DNA of 9,043 bases from Halovenus sp. (lineage in GTDB: Archaea; Halobacteriota; Halobacteria; Halobacteriales; Haloarculaceae), in assembly GCA_003551265.1 (NCBI GenBank), contig PUMG01000312.1:1-9043 (forward strand). The letters are read 5' to 3'. Position 1 is the first letter of the stretch. Each line of letters opens with the position of its first letter. The notes beneath the pieces were generated by a model. It was given only the letters and a program-made list of their open reading frames with translations, was not told the origin of the DNA and did no database searches. This document shows positions 1-6,729 of the stretch, piece by piece. Both the position numbers and the translations under genes were made by a program.

Positions 1-1
1 G

Positions 2-103
2 GCACAGCCCGAAACGCAGGTCATCGTCCACCGTGACGAGGAACCTGCGAACCTCCCGCTACTCGTGGATTCAACCCCCAGTGGGGGAACCCCACGGCTT
101 TAG
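2..103 (+). CDS. Possible C-terminal tail of an upstream gene, perhaps TnpB (partial)
   Basis: A frame open from the window's left edge runs for 33 codons and stops at the TAG at 101-103, inside the second hairpin of the transposon right end. The last residues read LLVDSTPSGGTPRL. In IS1341-type elements tnpB often ends in or next to the right-end structure, so this may be the TnpB C-terminus. The visible part carries no catalytic residues or zinc ribbon, so the identity rests only on position and on reading into the right end. It could equally be another gene that now ends in the element, or a chance frame. Confidence 0.35.
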   Translation, partial: AQPETQVIVHRDEEPANLPLLVDSTPSGGTPRL

Positions 104-119
104 CCGTGGGAGGATGTCA
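62..119 (+). mobile_element. Right end of an IS200/IS605 (IS1341-type) element
   Basis: Two hairpins stand in tandem. The first pairs CCCCC (75-79) with GGGGG (83-87) across a 3-base loop. The second pairs CCCACGGC (91-98) with GCCGTGGG (103-110) across the loop TTTA, and is followed by AGGATGTCA. From memory, this arrangement resembles the right ends of haloarchaeal TnpB elements, which lack terminal inverted repeats and carry subterminal hairpins. In this family the right-end transcript forms the 3' part of the TnpB guide RNA. The exact boundary cannot be fixed from one copy; 113-119 is an estimate. The left end and most of tnpB, if present, lie outside the window. Confidence 0.7.
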
Positions 120-1541
120 GTCACTGCAGGAAGCGTTCGGCCGCTTTCGGAGATTCTTTCGGACGTCATCGAACAGATTCCGGGAACGTTCCAGTATCCT
201 TCGATTACCGAAGTGCAGTTGAGTATCGGCGAAACAGTTGTCAGCACCGACCGGTTCGACGACGCCGGCGAGGTGCTCACGAAACAGACAGTGGCCGCAG
301 ACGGAACAGAAATAACGCTAGCGGTTGGCTACCTCGAAACACGGCCAGTTGCGGACGACGGGCCGTTTCTGAACGAGGAACACCGTCTGTGTGAAACCGT
401 GGTAACGTTGCTCAAAGAGTGTCACGAGCGTCGGACGTATCTGGAGTCGCTGGCAGAGACGGAGGAGATGTTCAGACAACTGGCAGAGAACATCAGAGAC
501 GTAGCGTGGATAAGTGACAGCACCCAGGACGAGATGCTGTACGTGAATCCGGCCTACGAACGCGTCTGGGGGAGACCAGTCGAGTCGCTGTATGACAACC
601 CTCGGTCGTTTCTGGAGCCAGTTCATCCGGAAGACCGCAAACGGGTCGAACAGGCGGTTGCCGAGCAAGCGACCGGACACTACGACGAACAGTATCGAAT
701 CATCCATCCCAACGGAACGGTACGGTGGGTCCACGACCGCGGCGTCCCAGTGGTAGACGAGAACGGAGACGTCCACCGAATCGTCGGTCTCACTGAGGAC
801 ATCACCGAACAGAAAGAGCGCGACCAGCAACTTGCGGTTCTCGACCGGATTCTCCGGCACAATCTCCGCAACGAGTTGAACGTCGTCCTGTCGAACGCGG
901 AGCTGATTATGAGGGATGCAACGACCGCTGACGTTGTCAGTCGTGCCGAGACCATCGCGTCGGTCAGTACCCGCCTGGTCTCGACCGCTGACAAGCACCG
1001 ACGCGTCACCAAGATGTTGACGGACCCTTCTCCAGCTACATCCGTGGGCGTTGAGAACCTGCTTCAGCGTCTCGTCCGTGACGTACGTGTTGAGTATCCT
1101 GAGGCGACAATCACGGTCGAGATAACTGACGTCGGCGACTCGCTTTTACCGCCACAGGCAGAGATTGTGATTTTGGAGGTGCTCACCAACGCGCTCGAAC
1201 ACGCGGACTCGGATTCACCAGTGGTCGTGGTGAGCGCGGAGGCTGATGATGACCACCTCGTCGTTCGCATCTCCGATGACGGCCCGGGTATTCCGAGTAC
1301 CGAACAAGAGATTCTCGGTGGCGAAGAAGAACCACTCACCCACGGAAGCGGCCTGGGACTGTGGCTCGTTCACTGGGTTGTGGCCAACATCGGAGGGACA
1401 GTTTCGTTCGAAGCGAACGACTCGCAAGGAAGTAGCGTCATGATACGATTCCCACAGTCCGGAGACGGTGAGCAGAGTGGGACCGAGCAGCAGGACAACG
1501 ACGGACGAGGAACCGGCCCCAGATCGCAACGGCCGCTTTGA
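114..1541 (+). CDS. PAS-domain sensor histidine kinase (soluble, haloarchaeal type)
   Basis: This is a cytoplasmic two-component sensor kinase, 475 residues from this start, with no membrane segments or receiver domain. Residues about 10-100 form a GAF/PAS-like sensor block (QYPSITEVQ, then GYLETRP and [10 protein letters not shown]). A PAS domain spans about 119-228 ([26 protein letters not shown]). The phosphoacceptor is H249 in [10 protein letters not shown]. The ATPase shows the N box (N359, LTNALEHAD), G1 box (D389, SDDGPGIP) and G2 box (from G411, GSGLGL). The frame runs upstream to an ATG at 33, but that extension is the transposon right end read as protein, so I prefer the ATG at 114. 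That ATG lies in the transposon end itself and has no TATA box at the usual distance, so the native N-terminus may be lost. The signal sensed and the partner regulator are unknown. Confidence 0.85.
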   Translation: MSVTAGSVRPLSEILSDVIEQIPGTFQYPSITEVQLSIGETVVSTDRFDDAGEVLTKQTVAADGTEITLAVGYLETRPVADDGPFLNEEHRLCETVVTLLKECHERRTYLESLAETEEMFRQLAENIRDVAWISDSTQDEMLYVNPAYERVWGRPVESLYDNPRSFLEPVHPEDRKRVEQAVAEQATGHYDEQYRIIHPNGTVRWVHDRGVPVVDENGDVHRIVGLTEDITEQKERDQQLAVLDRILRHNLRNELNVVLSNAELIMRDATTADVVSRAETIASVSTRLVSTADKHRRVTKMLTDPSPATSVGVENLLQRLVRDVRVEYPEATITVEITDVGDSLLPPQAEIVILEVLTNALEHADSDSPVVVVSAEADDDHLVVRISDDGPGIPSTEQEILGGEEEPLTHGSGLGLWLVHWVVANIGGTVSFEANDSQGSSVMIRFPQSGDGEQSGTEQQDNDGRGTGPRSQRPL

Positions 1542-1547
1542 GAGTAC

Positions 1548-1552
1548 TTATA
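1548..1552 (+). promoter_or_regulatory. TATA box of mfnA
   Basis: TTATA, within ACTTATAG, is centred 27 bases before the mfnA ATG at 1577 and just after the kinase stop codon. The spacing predicts a leaderless mfnA transcript starting at or next to the ATG, separate from the kinase transcript. Confidence 0.6.
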
Positions 1553-1576
1553 GCACTGGCCTCACACAGTACGGGT

Positions 1577-2635
1577 ATGCAGGAGGGTCAGTGGGCACAC
1601 CCGCAGGATTTCGACCGAGTTCTCACGTCGATGTGTACCGAACCTCACCCCGCCGCCCGCGAGGCCGCCGAGCGCTTTCTCGCGACGAACCCCGGTGATC
1701 CCGGGACGTACCAGACCGTCGCCAGACTCGAAGAGCGAGCGGTCTCACTCCTCGGAGGGGTCGTCGGTCTGACGAACCCAGCGGGGTACGTCACGAGTGG
1801 CGGCACGGAGGCGAACATTCAGGCGATTCGTATCGCTCGCAACCGTGCCGACACGGACGACCCGAACGTCGTTGCACCGAAAAGCGCACACTTCAGCTTC
1901 CGTAAAGCCGCCGAGTTGCTCGGTGTCGAGTTACGGACTGCGCCCGTTGTCGACCATCGTGCAAGCGTCGATGCGATGGCCGAACTCGTCGACGACGACA
2001 CCGTTGCCCTCGTTGGAGTCGCTGGCTCGACCGAGTACGGCGTCGTCGATCCAATCCCCGAAATTGCGGCGCTCGCCAGCGATGTCGATGCACTCTGTCA
2101 CGTCGACGCCGCGTGGGGTGGGTTCTACCTGCCCTTTACCGATTTCAGCTGGCACTTCGGCCACGCCGACATCGATACGCTCACCATCGACCCGCACAAG
2201 GTGGGACAGGCAGCCGTCCCCGCTGGTGGGCTCCTTGCCCGCGACGAGTCGCTGTTCGACTCACTCACCATCAACACACCGTATCTCGAAACAACATCCC
2301 AGATTACGCTCACTGGCACCCGAAGCGGTGCAGGAGTCGCCAGCACTGTCGCCGCGATGGAGGCGCTCTGGCCAACGGGCTATCGCGAGCAGTACCACGT
2401 CTCGATGGAGAACGCCGAGTGGCTCGCTGACGCGCTACGCACACGTGGTCACGATGTCTTCGGACCGGTGCTCCCGCTTGTGACAGCCGATCTCTCTGTA
2501 CCGATGACCGACGAACTCCGCGAACGCGGCTGGCGAGTTTCGAAAACAGGGAACGGCGAGATGCGTATCGTCTGTATGCCACACGTCACACGCTCGATGC
2601 TCCGGTCGTTCGTTGCAGACCTGGACTGGTACTAG
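1577..2635 (+). CDS. mfnA: MfnA-type decarboxylase, probably L-aspartate 1-decarboxylase
   Basis: This is a PLP-dependent group II amino-acid decarboxylase of 352 residues, close to the usual length of archaeal MfnA. Visible motifs are [17 protein letters not shown] (substrate and phosphate region), H105 in SAHFSF (expected to stack on the PLP ring), D177 in HVDAAWGG (bonds the PLP ring nitrogen) and K208 in DPHKVG (forms the Schiff base). In methanogens MfnA decarboxylates tyrosine for methanofuran. Haloarchaea lack methanofuran, and the Thermococcus homologue is an aspartate decarboxylase that supplies beta-alanine for coenzyme A, so that role is inferred here. The ATG at 1577 is chosen over an upstream TTG at 1538 because it fits the family N-terminus and lies 27 bases after a TATA box. 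The gene is convergent with the HAD gene. Confidence 0.9.
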   Translation: MQEGQWAHPQDFDRVLTSMCTEPHPAAREAAERFLATNPGDPGTYQTVARLEERAVSLLGGVVGLTNPAGYVTSGGTEANIQAIRIARNRADTDDPNVVAPKSAHFSFRKAAELLGVELRTAPVVDHRASVDAMAELVDDDTVALVGVAGSTEYGVVDPIPEIAALASDVDALCHVDAAWGGFYLPFTDFSWHFGHADIDTLTIDPHKVGQAAVPAGGLLARDESLFDSLTINTPYLETTSQITLTGTRSGAGVASTVAAMEALWPTGYREQYHVSMENAEWLADALRTRGHDVFGPVLPLVTADLSVPMTDELRERGWRVSKTGNGEMRIVCMPHVTRSMLRSFVADLDWY

Positions 2636-2670
2636 CGTCGGCAAGCAGTCAGCGATACTGAAGGTGGCTG

Positions 2671-2689
2671 GTTCCGATGCGTCCGGAAC
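2671..2689. other. Small hairpin between convergent genes
   Basis: GTTCCG (2671-2676) and CGGAAC (2684-2689) are perfect complements around a 7-base loop, midway in the 65-base gap between the stops of mfnA and the HAD gene. It may help end or stabilise either transcript. No T-tract follows on either strand, so it is not a classical terminator. Confidence 0.3.
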
Positions 2690-2700
2690 ACGCGTGCTCC

Positions 2701-3408
2701 TCAGTACCAGACCCACGACAGTTCCAGTAACTCACCCGGTGTGTCGAGTACGTACTCCGGGGTCGGTGTCGGGTCGGTACGGTCGCCGTTGGCAATCCAG
2801 GCAGCACGAACTCCGGCGTTGTGTGCCCCACGAACATCGGAGTCGAGACTGTTGCCGACGTACACTGCCCGGTCGGGACTCGTCTCGACGGCGTCGAGTG
2901 CCACCTCGAACGGTTCGGGGTCGGGTTTGCCTCTCGTGTCGTAGCCTGCGTAGACGACCGTCTCGAAGCACTCGACACCGAGGGTCCCGAGTTTCTGTGC
3001 CTGCATCTTGGGACTGCCGTTGGTCACTGCAGCGAGTCGGTACTCGTCCTCGAAGCGGTCGAGAACCTCTTGTGCACCGTCGAGCCAGCGAACTCTGGTG
3101 TGGTCTCGCTCCGCGGTGAACGCATGGGCGACGTCGCGTGCGAGGTCGGGATTGCGTCCCTGCTCGCGGGCAATGTCGACGAAACAGCGCTCGCGAAGGT
3201 CACTGACGCTCTCGCTCTCGTCGAGAAACGCCGAGTACCGGGAAACGTAGTCTCGTGTCTCGAAAAACGGGTCGACACCGGCGCGCTCGAACGCATGTGC
3301 CAGCAACTCTCCTGTCGAGCGTTCGTACTCACAGATAGTGTCGTCGATATCGAAGAGAACCGCGTCGACGGGTGCGTTCAGGGGGACACCGACGCCAGTT
3401 TCGCTCAT
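2701..3408 (-). CDS. HAD-superfamily hydrolase, phosphatase type
   Basis: This protein has 235 residues and all four HAD motifs. Motif I is DIDDT (nucleophile D20, general acid D22); motif II is T129 in VTNGS; motif III is K161 in RGKPDPEPF; motif IV is GNSLDSDVRGA, with D189 and D191 for Mg2+. The helical insert between motifs I and II (about 30-105) is a C1-type cap, as in phosphoglycolate phosphatase-like enzymes. It is expected to be a cytoplasmic Mg2+-dependent phosphatase for a small phosphorylated metabolite; the substrate cannot be read from sequence. The ATG lies about 28 bases downstream of a TATA-like box. The lipoprotein gene ends only 39 bases upstream on the same strand, so read-through is possible. 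The pairing with mfnA is convergent and suggests no shared function. Confidence 0.88.
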   Translation of the reverse strand: MSETGVGVPLNAPVDAVLFDIDDTICEYERSTGELLAHAFERAGVDPFFETRDYVSRYSAFLDESESVSDLRERCFVDIAREQGRNPDLARDVAHAFTAERDHTRVRWLDGAQEVLDRFEDEYRLAAVTNGSPKMQAQKLGTLGVECFETVVYAGYDTRGKPDPEPFEVALDAVETSPDRAVYVGNSLDSDVRGAHNAGVRAAWIANGDRTDPTPTPEYVLDTPGELLELSWVWY

Positions 3409-3432
3409 GGTCGCTTGCTACGACCTGCTGGG

Positions 3433-3438
3433 ATAAAA
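3433..3438 (-). promoter_or_regulatory. TATA-like box of the HAD gene
   Basis: On the minus strand this reads TTTTAT and is centred about 27-28 bases before the HAD start codon. It lies in the 39-base gap after the lipoprotein stop. It implies an own leaderless promoter. Confidence 0.55.
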
Positions 3439-3447
3439 CGGAGTTGA

Positions 3448-4023
3448 TTAAGGCGGCTGTGCTGCGGCGTCGAACTCTCTCGGTGGAATCAGCGCAGCAG
3501 TTCGCACAGACGTCAGCGTGTCAACAAGCTCGACAGGGTCGCCCTCTGCACGAACTGCACCGAACTCCGGGAACTCCTCGGTAACTTCGATGCTGGTGTC
3601 TCTCTCGAGAATGTCGATGAGCGTGTTCATCCCGTCTTCGATTATCTGTTGTTGTTCTTCCATCGCCTCTTCCTGCTCTATCTCTCCCTCCTGAATCTTC
3701 ACCTGGAGGTCTATCATCGCCTCCTCGTCTGGCTCGGAGACGATGCCTATCTCACGTGTATCTCCCTCTCCTGGTTCGATACCGTCGTCGGCGTCGTCTT
3801 CACCTGTGGGGTCTTCTCCGTCGTCACCTTCCATCGCATCATCTCCATCGTCCTCCATCGCGTCGTCTTCATCGTCGGGGTCTGCCAGCGTGTCGTCGGG
3901 ATCTGCCAGTTCATCGTCCGTGTCGTCCGAGTCGAGAATGCCAGAACACCCTGCGAGGAGGGCCGCGCCGCCGACACCTGCTCCCTGCAGAAACCGGCGA
4001 CGTCTGGTAAGTGGGTCTTCCAT
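3448..4023 (-). CDS. Tat-exported lipoprotein with acidic stalk and uncharacterised C-terminal domain
   Basis: I do not recognise a named family. The 191-residue product opens with a Tat signal (twin arginines in TRRRRFLQ, residues 6-13), a hydrophobic stretch and a lipobox LLAGC with C26 as the lipidated cysteine, so it should be anchored on the outer face of the membrane. Residues 31-89 are a low-complexity Asp/Glu stalk with imperfect repeats (ADPDD twice; DDAME-DDG twice). Residues 90-191 look folded: a short strand (REIGIVS), a long Glu/Gln-rich helix (about 99-140), a strand pair (IEVTEEF, FGAVRAE), a helix (PVELVDTLTS) and a last strand (TAALIPP). The order resembles subtilisin-propeptide (inhibitor I9) folds, but this is only inference. 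The frame extends upstream, but the Tat motif and a TATA-like box fix this start. It is divergent from metG. Confidence 0.8.
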   Translation of the reverse strand: MEDPLTRRRRFLQGAGVGGAALLAGCSGILDSDDTDDELADPDDTLADPDDEDDAMEDDGDDAMEGDDGEDPTGEDDADDGIEPGEGDTREIGIVSEPDEEAMIDLQVKIQEGEIEQEEAMEEQQQIIEDGMNTLIDILERDTSIEVTEEFPEFGAVRAEGDPVELVDTLTSVRTAALIPPREFDAAAQPP

Positions 4024-4049
4024 CGGTACTTGCCAATTGTGTCGAGTAC

Positions 4050-4056
4050 AAAAAAG
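4050..4056 (-). promoter_or_regulatory. TATA-like box of the lipoprotein gene
   Basis: The minus strand reads CTTTTTTGTA here, centred 27-30 bases before the ATG at 4023. This fits a leaderless promoter and supports the chosen start just before the Tat signal. Confidence 0.5.
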
Positions 4057-4070
4057 CCTTGTTCCCGAGT

Positions 4071-4106
4071 GCCGGACAATGTTGCCGATGTGGCGAATCG
4101 TCCGGC
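4071..4106. promoter_or_regulatory. Inverted repeat between divergent promoters (candidate operator)
   Basis: GCCGGAC (4071-4077) and GTCCGGC (4100-4106) form a perfect 7-bp inverted repeat, with arm centres about 29 bp apart, in the 112-base gap between the lipoprotein gene and metG. The right arm touches the metG TATA box, where the BRE would sit. It could be a dimeric regulator site. Both genes appear leaderless, so it is unlikely to act as a 5' leader structure. Chance is possible at this length. Confidence 0.3.
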
Positions 4107-4114
4107 TTTTTACA
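4106..4114 (+). promoter_or_regulatory. TATA-like box of metG
   Basis: CTTTTTACA is centred about 26 bases before the metG ATG at 4136, in a region otherwise poor in A/T runs. It implies a leaderless metG transcript. Confidence 0.55.
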
Positions 4115-4135
4115 CTGCACGACCCAACGTGGAGT

Positions 4136-6277
4136 ATGAGCCACGAACAGTTACCCACGGACCGCCCAGCGGTGGTGACAGTGGGGTTACCGTACGCGAA
4201 CGGTGACCTCCACGTCGGCCACCTGCTCGGCTACGTGAGCGGGGACCTGTACGCTCGTGCACTCCGACGTATCGGTCAGCAGACAGCGTTCGTCTGTGGC
4301 TCCGATATGCACGGAACTCCGATTGCGGTCAACGCTGCACAGGAAGGGCGCGACCCCGAGGAGTTCGCACTGGAGTACCACGAACAGTACCAGGAGACGT
4401 TCCCCCGATTCAACGTCGAGTTCGACAACTACGGTCACACCCACGACGAGACGAACACCGAACTCACACAGGAGTTCGTCAGGACGTGGATAGACGAGGG
4501 GCACGTCATCGAAAAGGAGATTGAAGTCGCCTGGGACACCGAGACCGACGACCCATTGCCAGACCGGTACGTCGAGGGGACCTGTCCCTACTGCGGTGAG
4601 AAAGCCCGTGGAGACGAGTGTGACGAGGGGTGTCAGCGCCACCTCGAACCCGGCGAAATCGAAAATCCAGTGAGTGTCACCACCGGGAACCCCGCAGAGT
4701 ACCGTACCCGCGAGCACAAGTTCCTCCGTCTTTCGGACTTTCAGGAGTACCTCCAGGGGTTCCTCGACCGCCTCGAAGGGACTGAAAAGGCCCGGAACCA
4801 GCCCCGTGAGTGGATCGAGGGCGAACTGGAAGACCTCTGTATCACTCGCGACATGGACTGGGGCATCGACTATCCCGACGAGAGCGACGGTCGTGAAAAT
4901 CTCGTGCTGTACGTCTGGGTCGACGCACCCATCGAGTACGTCTCTTCGACGAAGCAGTACACAGAGCGCGTCGGGGCTGAGGAGTACGACTGGGAGGCAG
5001 TCTGGAAGCCTGCGGGAGAGACGCGTCCGGGGACGGAGTGGAACGACGAGTGGACGGACACGAGCGGCGAGATTATCCACGTCATCGGCGCGGACATCAT
5101 CCAGCACCACTGCGTGTTCTGGCCTGCCATGTTGCGCGGCGCGGGCTACAACGAGCCACGGGCAGTCGTCGCAACGGGGTTCGTCGGCATCAACGGCAAG
5201 TCGCTGTCGACCTCGCGCAACCGTGCTATCTGGGCACGAGAGTACCTCGACACCGGGTTCCACCCCGACCTGTTCCGGTACTACATCACCACCGGATCGG
5301 GCGTCGAGCACGACGTCGACTTCTCGTGGGACCGCTTCGCCGAGCGCGTCAACGGCGAACTCGTCGGCAACCTCGGAAACTTCTGTTACCGGGCGCTCCT
5401 GTTCGCCAGCCGGAACTACGGCGGAACGCCTGCCGCCGACACCAGCGAGGAAGTACACGAACGGATTGCCGAGGCGGTCGAGACGTTCGAGGAGGCGACC
5501 AGAACGTACGATGTCCGCACGCTCGGTGAGGTTGCAATCAGGCTTGCGGACTTCGGTAACCAGTACATCCAGCGCAACGAACCGTGGAACCTCATCGACG
5601 ACGAACCCGACGCGGCGGCACAGGTCATCCACGACTGTGTGCAACTCACGAAAGCGTGCGCGATTCTTGCCCAGCCAGTCATGCCCGCCAAAGCGGCCGA
5701 GCTCTGGGCACAGCTCGACGAGGACGGTGACGTCTCCGAAGCGACTCTCGACGAGGTGTTCTCCGCTCCACCGGAGACGTTCGACGAGCCAACCGAGTTG
5801 TTCGCTCAGGTTGAAGACGACGACATCGAAGCCCTCAACGAACAGCTCGCCGAGCGAATCGAGACGAAAGAAGAGGCCGACGAAAAGGCAGAAACTGAAG
5901 AGGATGGAGACGAGAGTCACGAAGCGATGACAGCCCAGGACGTAGACCCACTCGAAGACGAGCGTATCAGCTTCGAGCAGTTCCAGGACATCGACATGCG
6001 CGTTGGAGAGATAACCGAGGCAGACCCCATCGAGGGTGCGGACGAACTCGTCCGTCTGGAGGTCGACATCGGCGTCGAGACTCGCCAGGTGGTCGCGGGG
6101 CTCAAACAGCTCCACAACGTCGAAGCACTCCCCGGGACGCGAGTCATCCTGCTCGCAAACATGCAGAAAGCGGAGCTGTTCGGCGTCGAATCCGACGGGA
6201 TGGTGCTGGCTGCGGGCGAAGAGGCCGACTTGCTGACCACCCACGAGGATGCCGCTCTCGGAAAACGAGTTCGCTGA
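4136..6277 (+). CDS. metG: Methionyl-tRNA synthetase with C-terminal tRNA-binding domain
   Basis: MetG charges tRNA-Met in the cytoplasm. The product has 713 residues. The class I HIGH motif is H26-V-G-H29 in NGDLHVGHLLGY. A zinc knuckle has C150, C153, C162 and C166 (CX2C-X8-CX3C); the region a second knuckle would occupy reads PVSVTTGN, so only one zinc is expected, as in the E. coli enzyme. The KMSKS loop is GKSLSTSR around K355, a divergent form. The anticodon-binding helical domain follows, then a charged linker (about 560-610) and an OB-fold tRNA-binding domain (about 611-713, DIDMRVGEITEADPIEGADE and GLKQLHNVEALPG). The ATG at 4136 is chosen because it precedes the Rossmann fold by a normal distance and follows a TATA box. 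The frame runs open upstream through the lipoprotein region, but that part is a shadow. Confidence 0.96.
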   Translation: MSHEQLPTDRPAVVTVGLPYANGDLHVGHLLGYVSGDLYARALRRIGQQTAFVCGSDMHGTPIAVNAAQEGRDPEEFALEYHEQYQETFPRFNVEFDNYGHTHDETNTELTQEFVRTWIDEGHVIEKEIEVAWDTETDDPLPDRYVEGTCPYCGEKARGDECDEGCQRHLEPGEIENPVSVTTGNPAEYRTREHKFLRLSDFQEYLQGFLDRLEGTEKARNQPREWIEGELEDLCITRDMDWGIDYPDESDGRENLVLYVWVDAPIEYVSSTKQYTERVGAEEYDWEAVWKPAGETRPGTEWNDEWTDTSGEIIHVIGADIIQHHCVFWPAMLRGAGYNEPRAVVATGFVGINGKSLSTSRNRAIWAREYLDTGFHPDLFRYYITTGSGVEHDVDFSWDRFAERVNGELVGNLGNFCYRALLFASRNYGGTPAADTSEEVHERIAEAVETFEEATRTYDVRTLGEVAIRLADFGNQYIQRNEPWNLIDDEPDAAAQVIHDCVQLTKACAILAQPVMPAKAAELWAQLDEDGDVSEATLDEVFSAPPETFDEPTELFAQVEDDDIEALNEQLAERIETKEEADEKAETEEDGDESHEAMTAQDVDPLEDERISFEQFQDIDMRVGEITEADPIEGADELVRLEVDIGVETRQVVAGLKQLHNVEALPGTRVILLANMQKAELFGVESDGMVLAAGEEADLLTTHEDAALGKRVR

Positions 6278-6303
6278 GATAGGGAGTATCGTACGTCATC
6301 ATA

Positions 6304-6358
6304 GATTTCTCGCTGGACGGCGCAGCGAGAATCTCTGTACAGGGAGGATAATCCCTGT
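6304..6358 (+). other. Two tandem stem-loops downstream of metG
   Basis: Stem-loop A pairs 6304-6314 (GATTTCTCGCT) with 6324-6333 (AGCGAGAATC), with one bulged base and a 9-base loop. Stem-loop B pairs ACAGGGA (6339-6345) with TCCCTGT (6352-6358) around GGATAA. They begin 26 bases after the metG stop and sit before T5 at 6380-6384. They may protect the 3' end of metG mRNA, assist termination, or form a small RNA. Confidence 0.4.
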
Positions 6359-6379
6359 CGTGCCGGGCGAAAGTTCTGA

Positions 6380-6384
6380 TTTTT
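6380..6384 (+). terminator. Candidate T-tract terminator for metG
   Basis: TTTTT, about 100 bases after the metG stop and after the two stem-loops, is a plausible archaeal T-tract terminator. It is short, and another T5 at 6405-6409 is better explained as a TATA box. Confidence 0.3.
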
Positions 6385-6404
6385 CGGAGTAGTATTGCGG
6401 TTCG

Positions 6405-6411
6405 TTTTTAT
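6405..6411 (+). promoter_or_regulatory. TATA box of the small membrane protein gene
   Basis: TTTTTAT is centred 28 bases before the ATG at 6436. It fits a leaderless promoter and supports that start codon. Confidence 0.6.
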
Positions 6412-6435
6412 CGTTCCTGGTCGTACTGGGATGTA

Positions 6436-6708
6436 ATGCGCGTGGAGGATGACGAGACCGAAGACGAACGCGAGTGGCGGTTTTCAGTGGACGACTTTCC
6501 GGACCCGAACGAGGAGGACGGTTCGAATGAGGGAGGGAACTCGAACGGTGCGGTGAACACTGACTCGAACGAGTACGAGGACGACCGACTGTCGAGACCC
6601 CGCCAGCCCCTCGAACCCGGACCCATCAGCCTGGAGAACGCCTTCTTCGTGCTGGTGGGTATTGCCATCGTCGCGGGTCTCGTCATCGGCGCACTGCTCG
6701 GCTTCTAA
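6436..6708 (+). CDS. Small acidic protein with C-terminal membrane anchor (DUF7312-like)
   Basis: The 90-residue product has an N-terminal EWRFSVDDFPD motif (residues 13-23), then a disordered acidic, Asn/Gly/Ser-rich linker (about 24-55), a PLEPGPISLENAFFVLVG segment and one transmembrane helix (about 69-89) at the very C-terminus. The order of EWRFSVDD, LEPG, SLENA and a final helix is what I recall of the haloarchaeal DUF7312 group, whose function is unknown; I could not check this. The topology predicts a tail-anchored protein with the acidic part in the cytoplasm. It has its own TATA box and follows metG on the same strand by 158 bases. Confidence 0.75.
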   Translation: MRVEDDETEDEREWRFSVDDFPDPNEEDGSNEGGNSNGAVNTDSNEYEDDRLSRPRQPLEPGPISLENAFFVLVGIAIVAGLVIGALLGF

Positions 6709-6729
6709 CTGGCTGACGAAAATACGATA

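Noticed and set aside
318..998. 226-codon minus-strand frame opposite the kinase
   Set aside because: It is a shadow of the kinase, whose motifs are all in the plus frame; its product shows no known domain.
2821..3447. 208-codon plus-strand frame opposite the HAD gene
   Set aside because: The four HAD motifs are in the minus frame, so this is a shadow.
3743..4135. Upstream extension of the metG frame (131 codons)
   Set aside because: It is a Ser/Pro-rich translation opposite the lipoprotein's acidic stalk. The metG promoter and the family N-terminus place the start at 4136.
4024..4158. 45-residue N-terminal extension of the lipoprotein
   Set aside because: It would bury the Tat signal internally and overlap the metG start. 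The TATA-like box and Tat motif support the ATG at 4023.
4187..6244. A 685-codon open frame on the minus strand opposite metG
   Set aside because: It is antisense to the clear metG frame. Long antisense frames are common in G+C-rich haloarchaeal genes with biased third positions, and its product shows no recognisable motif.
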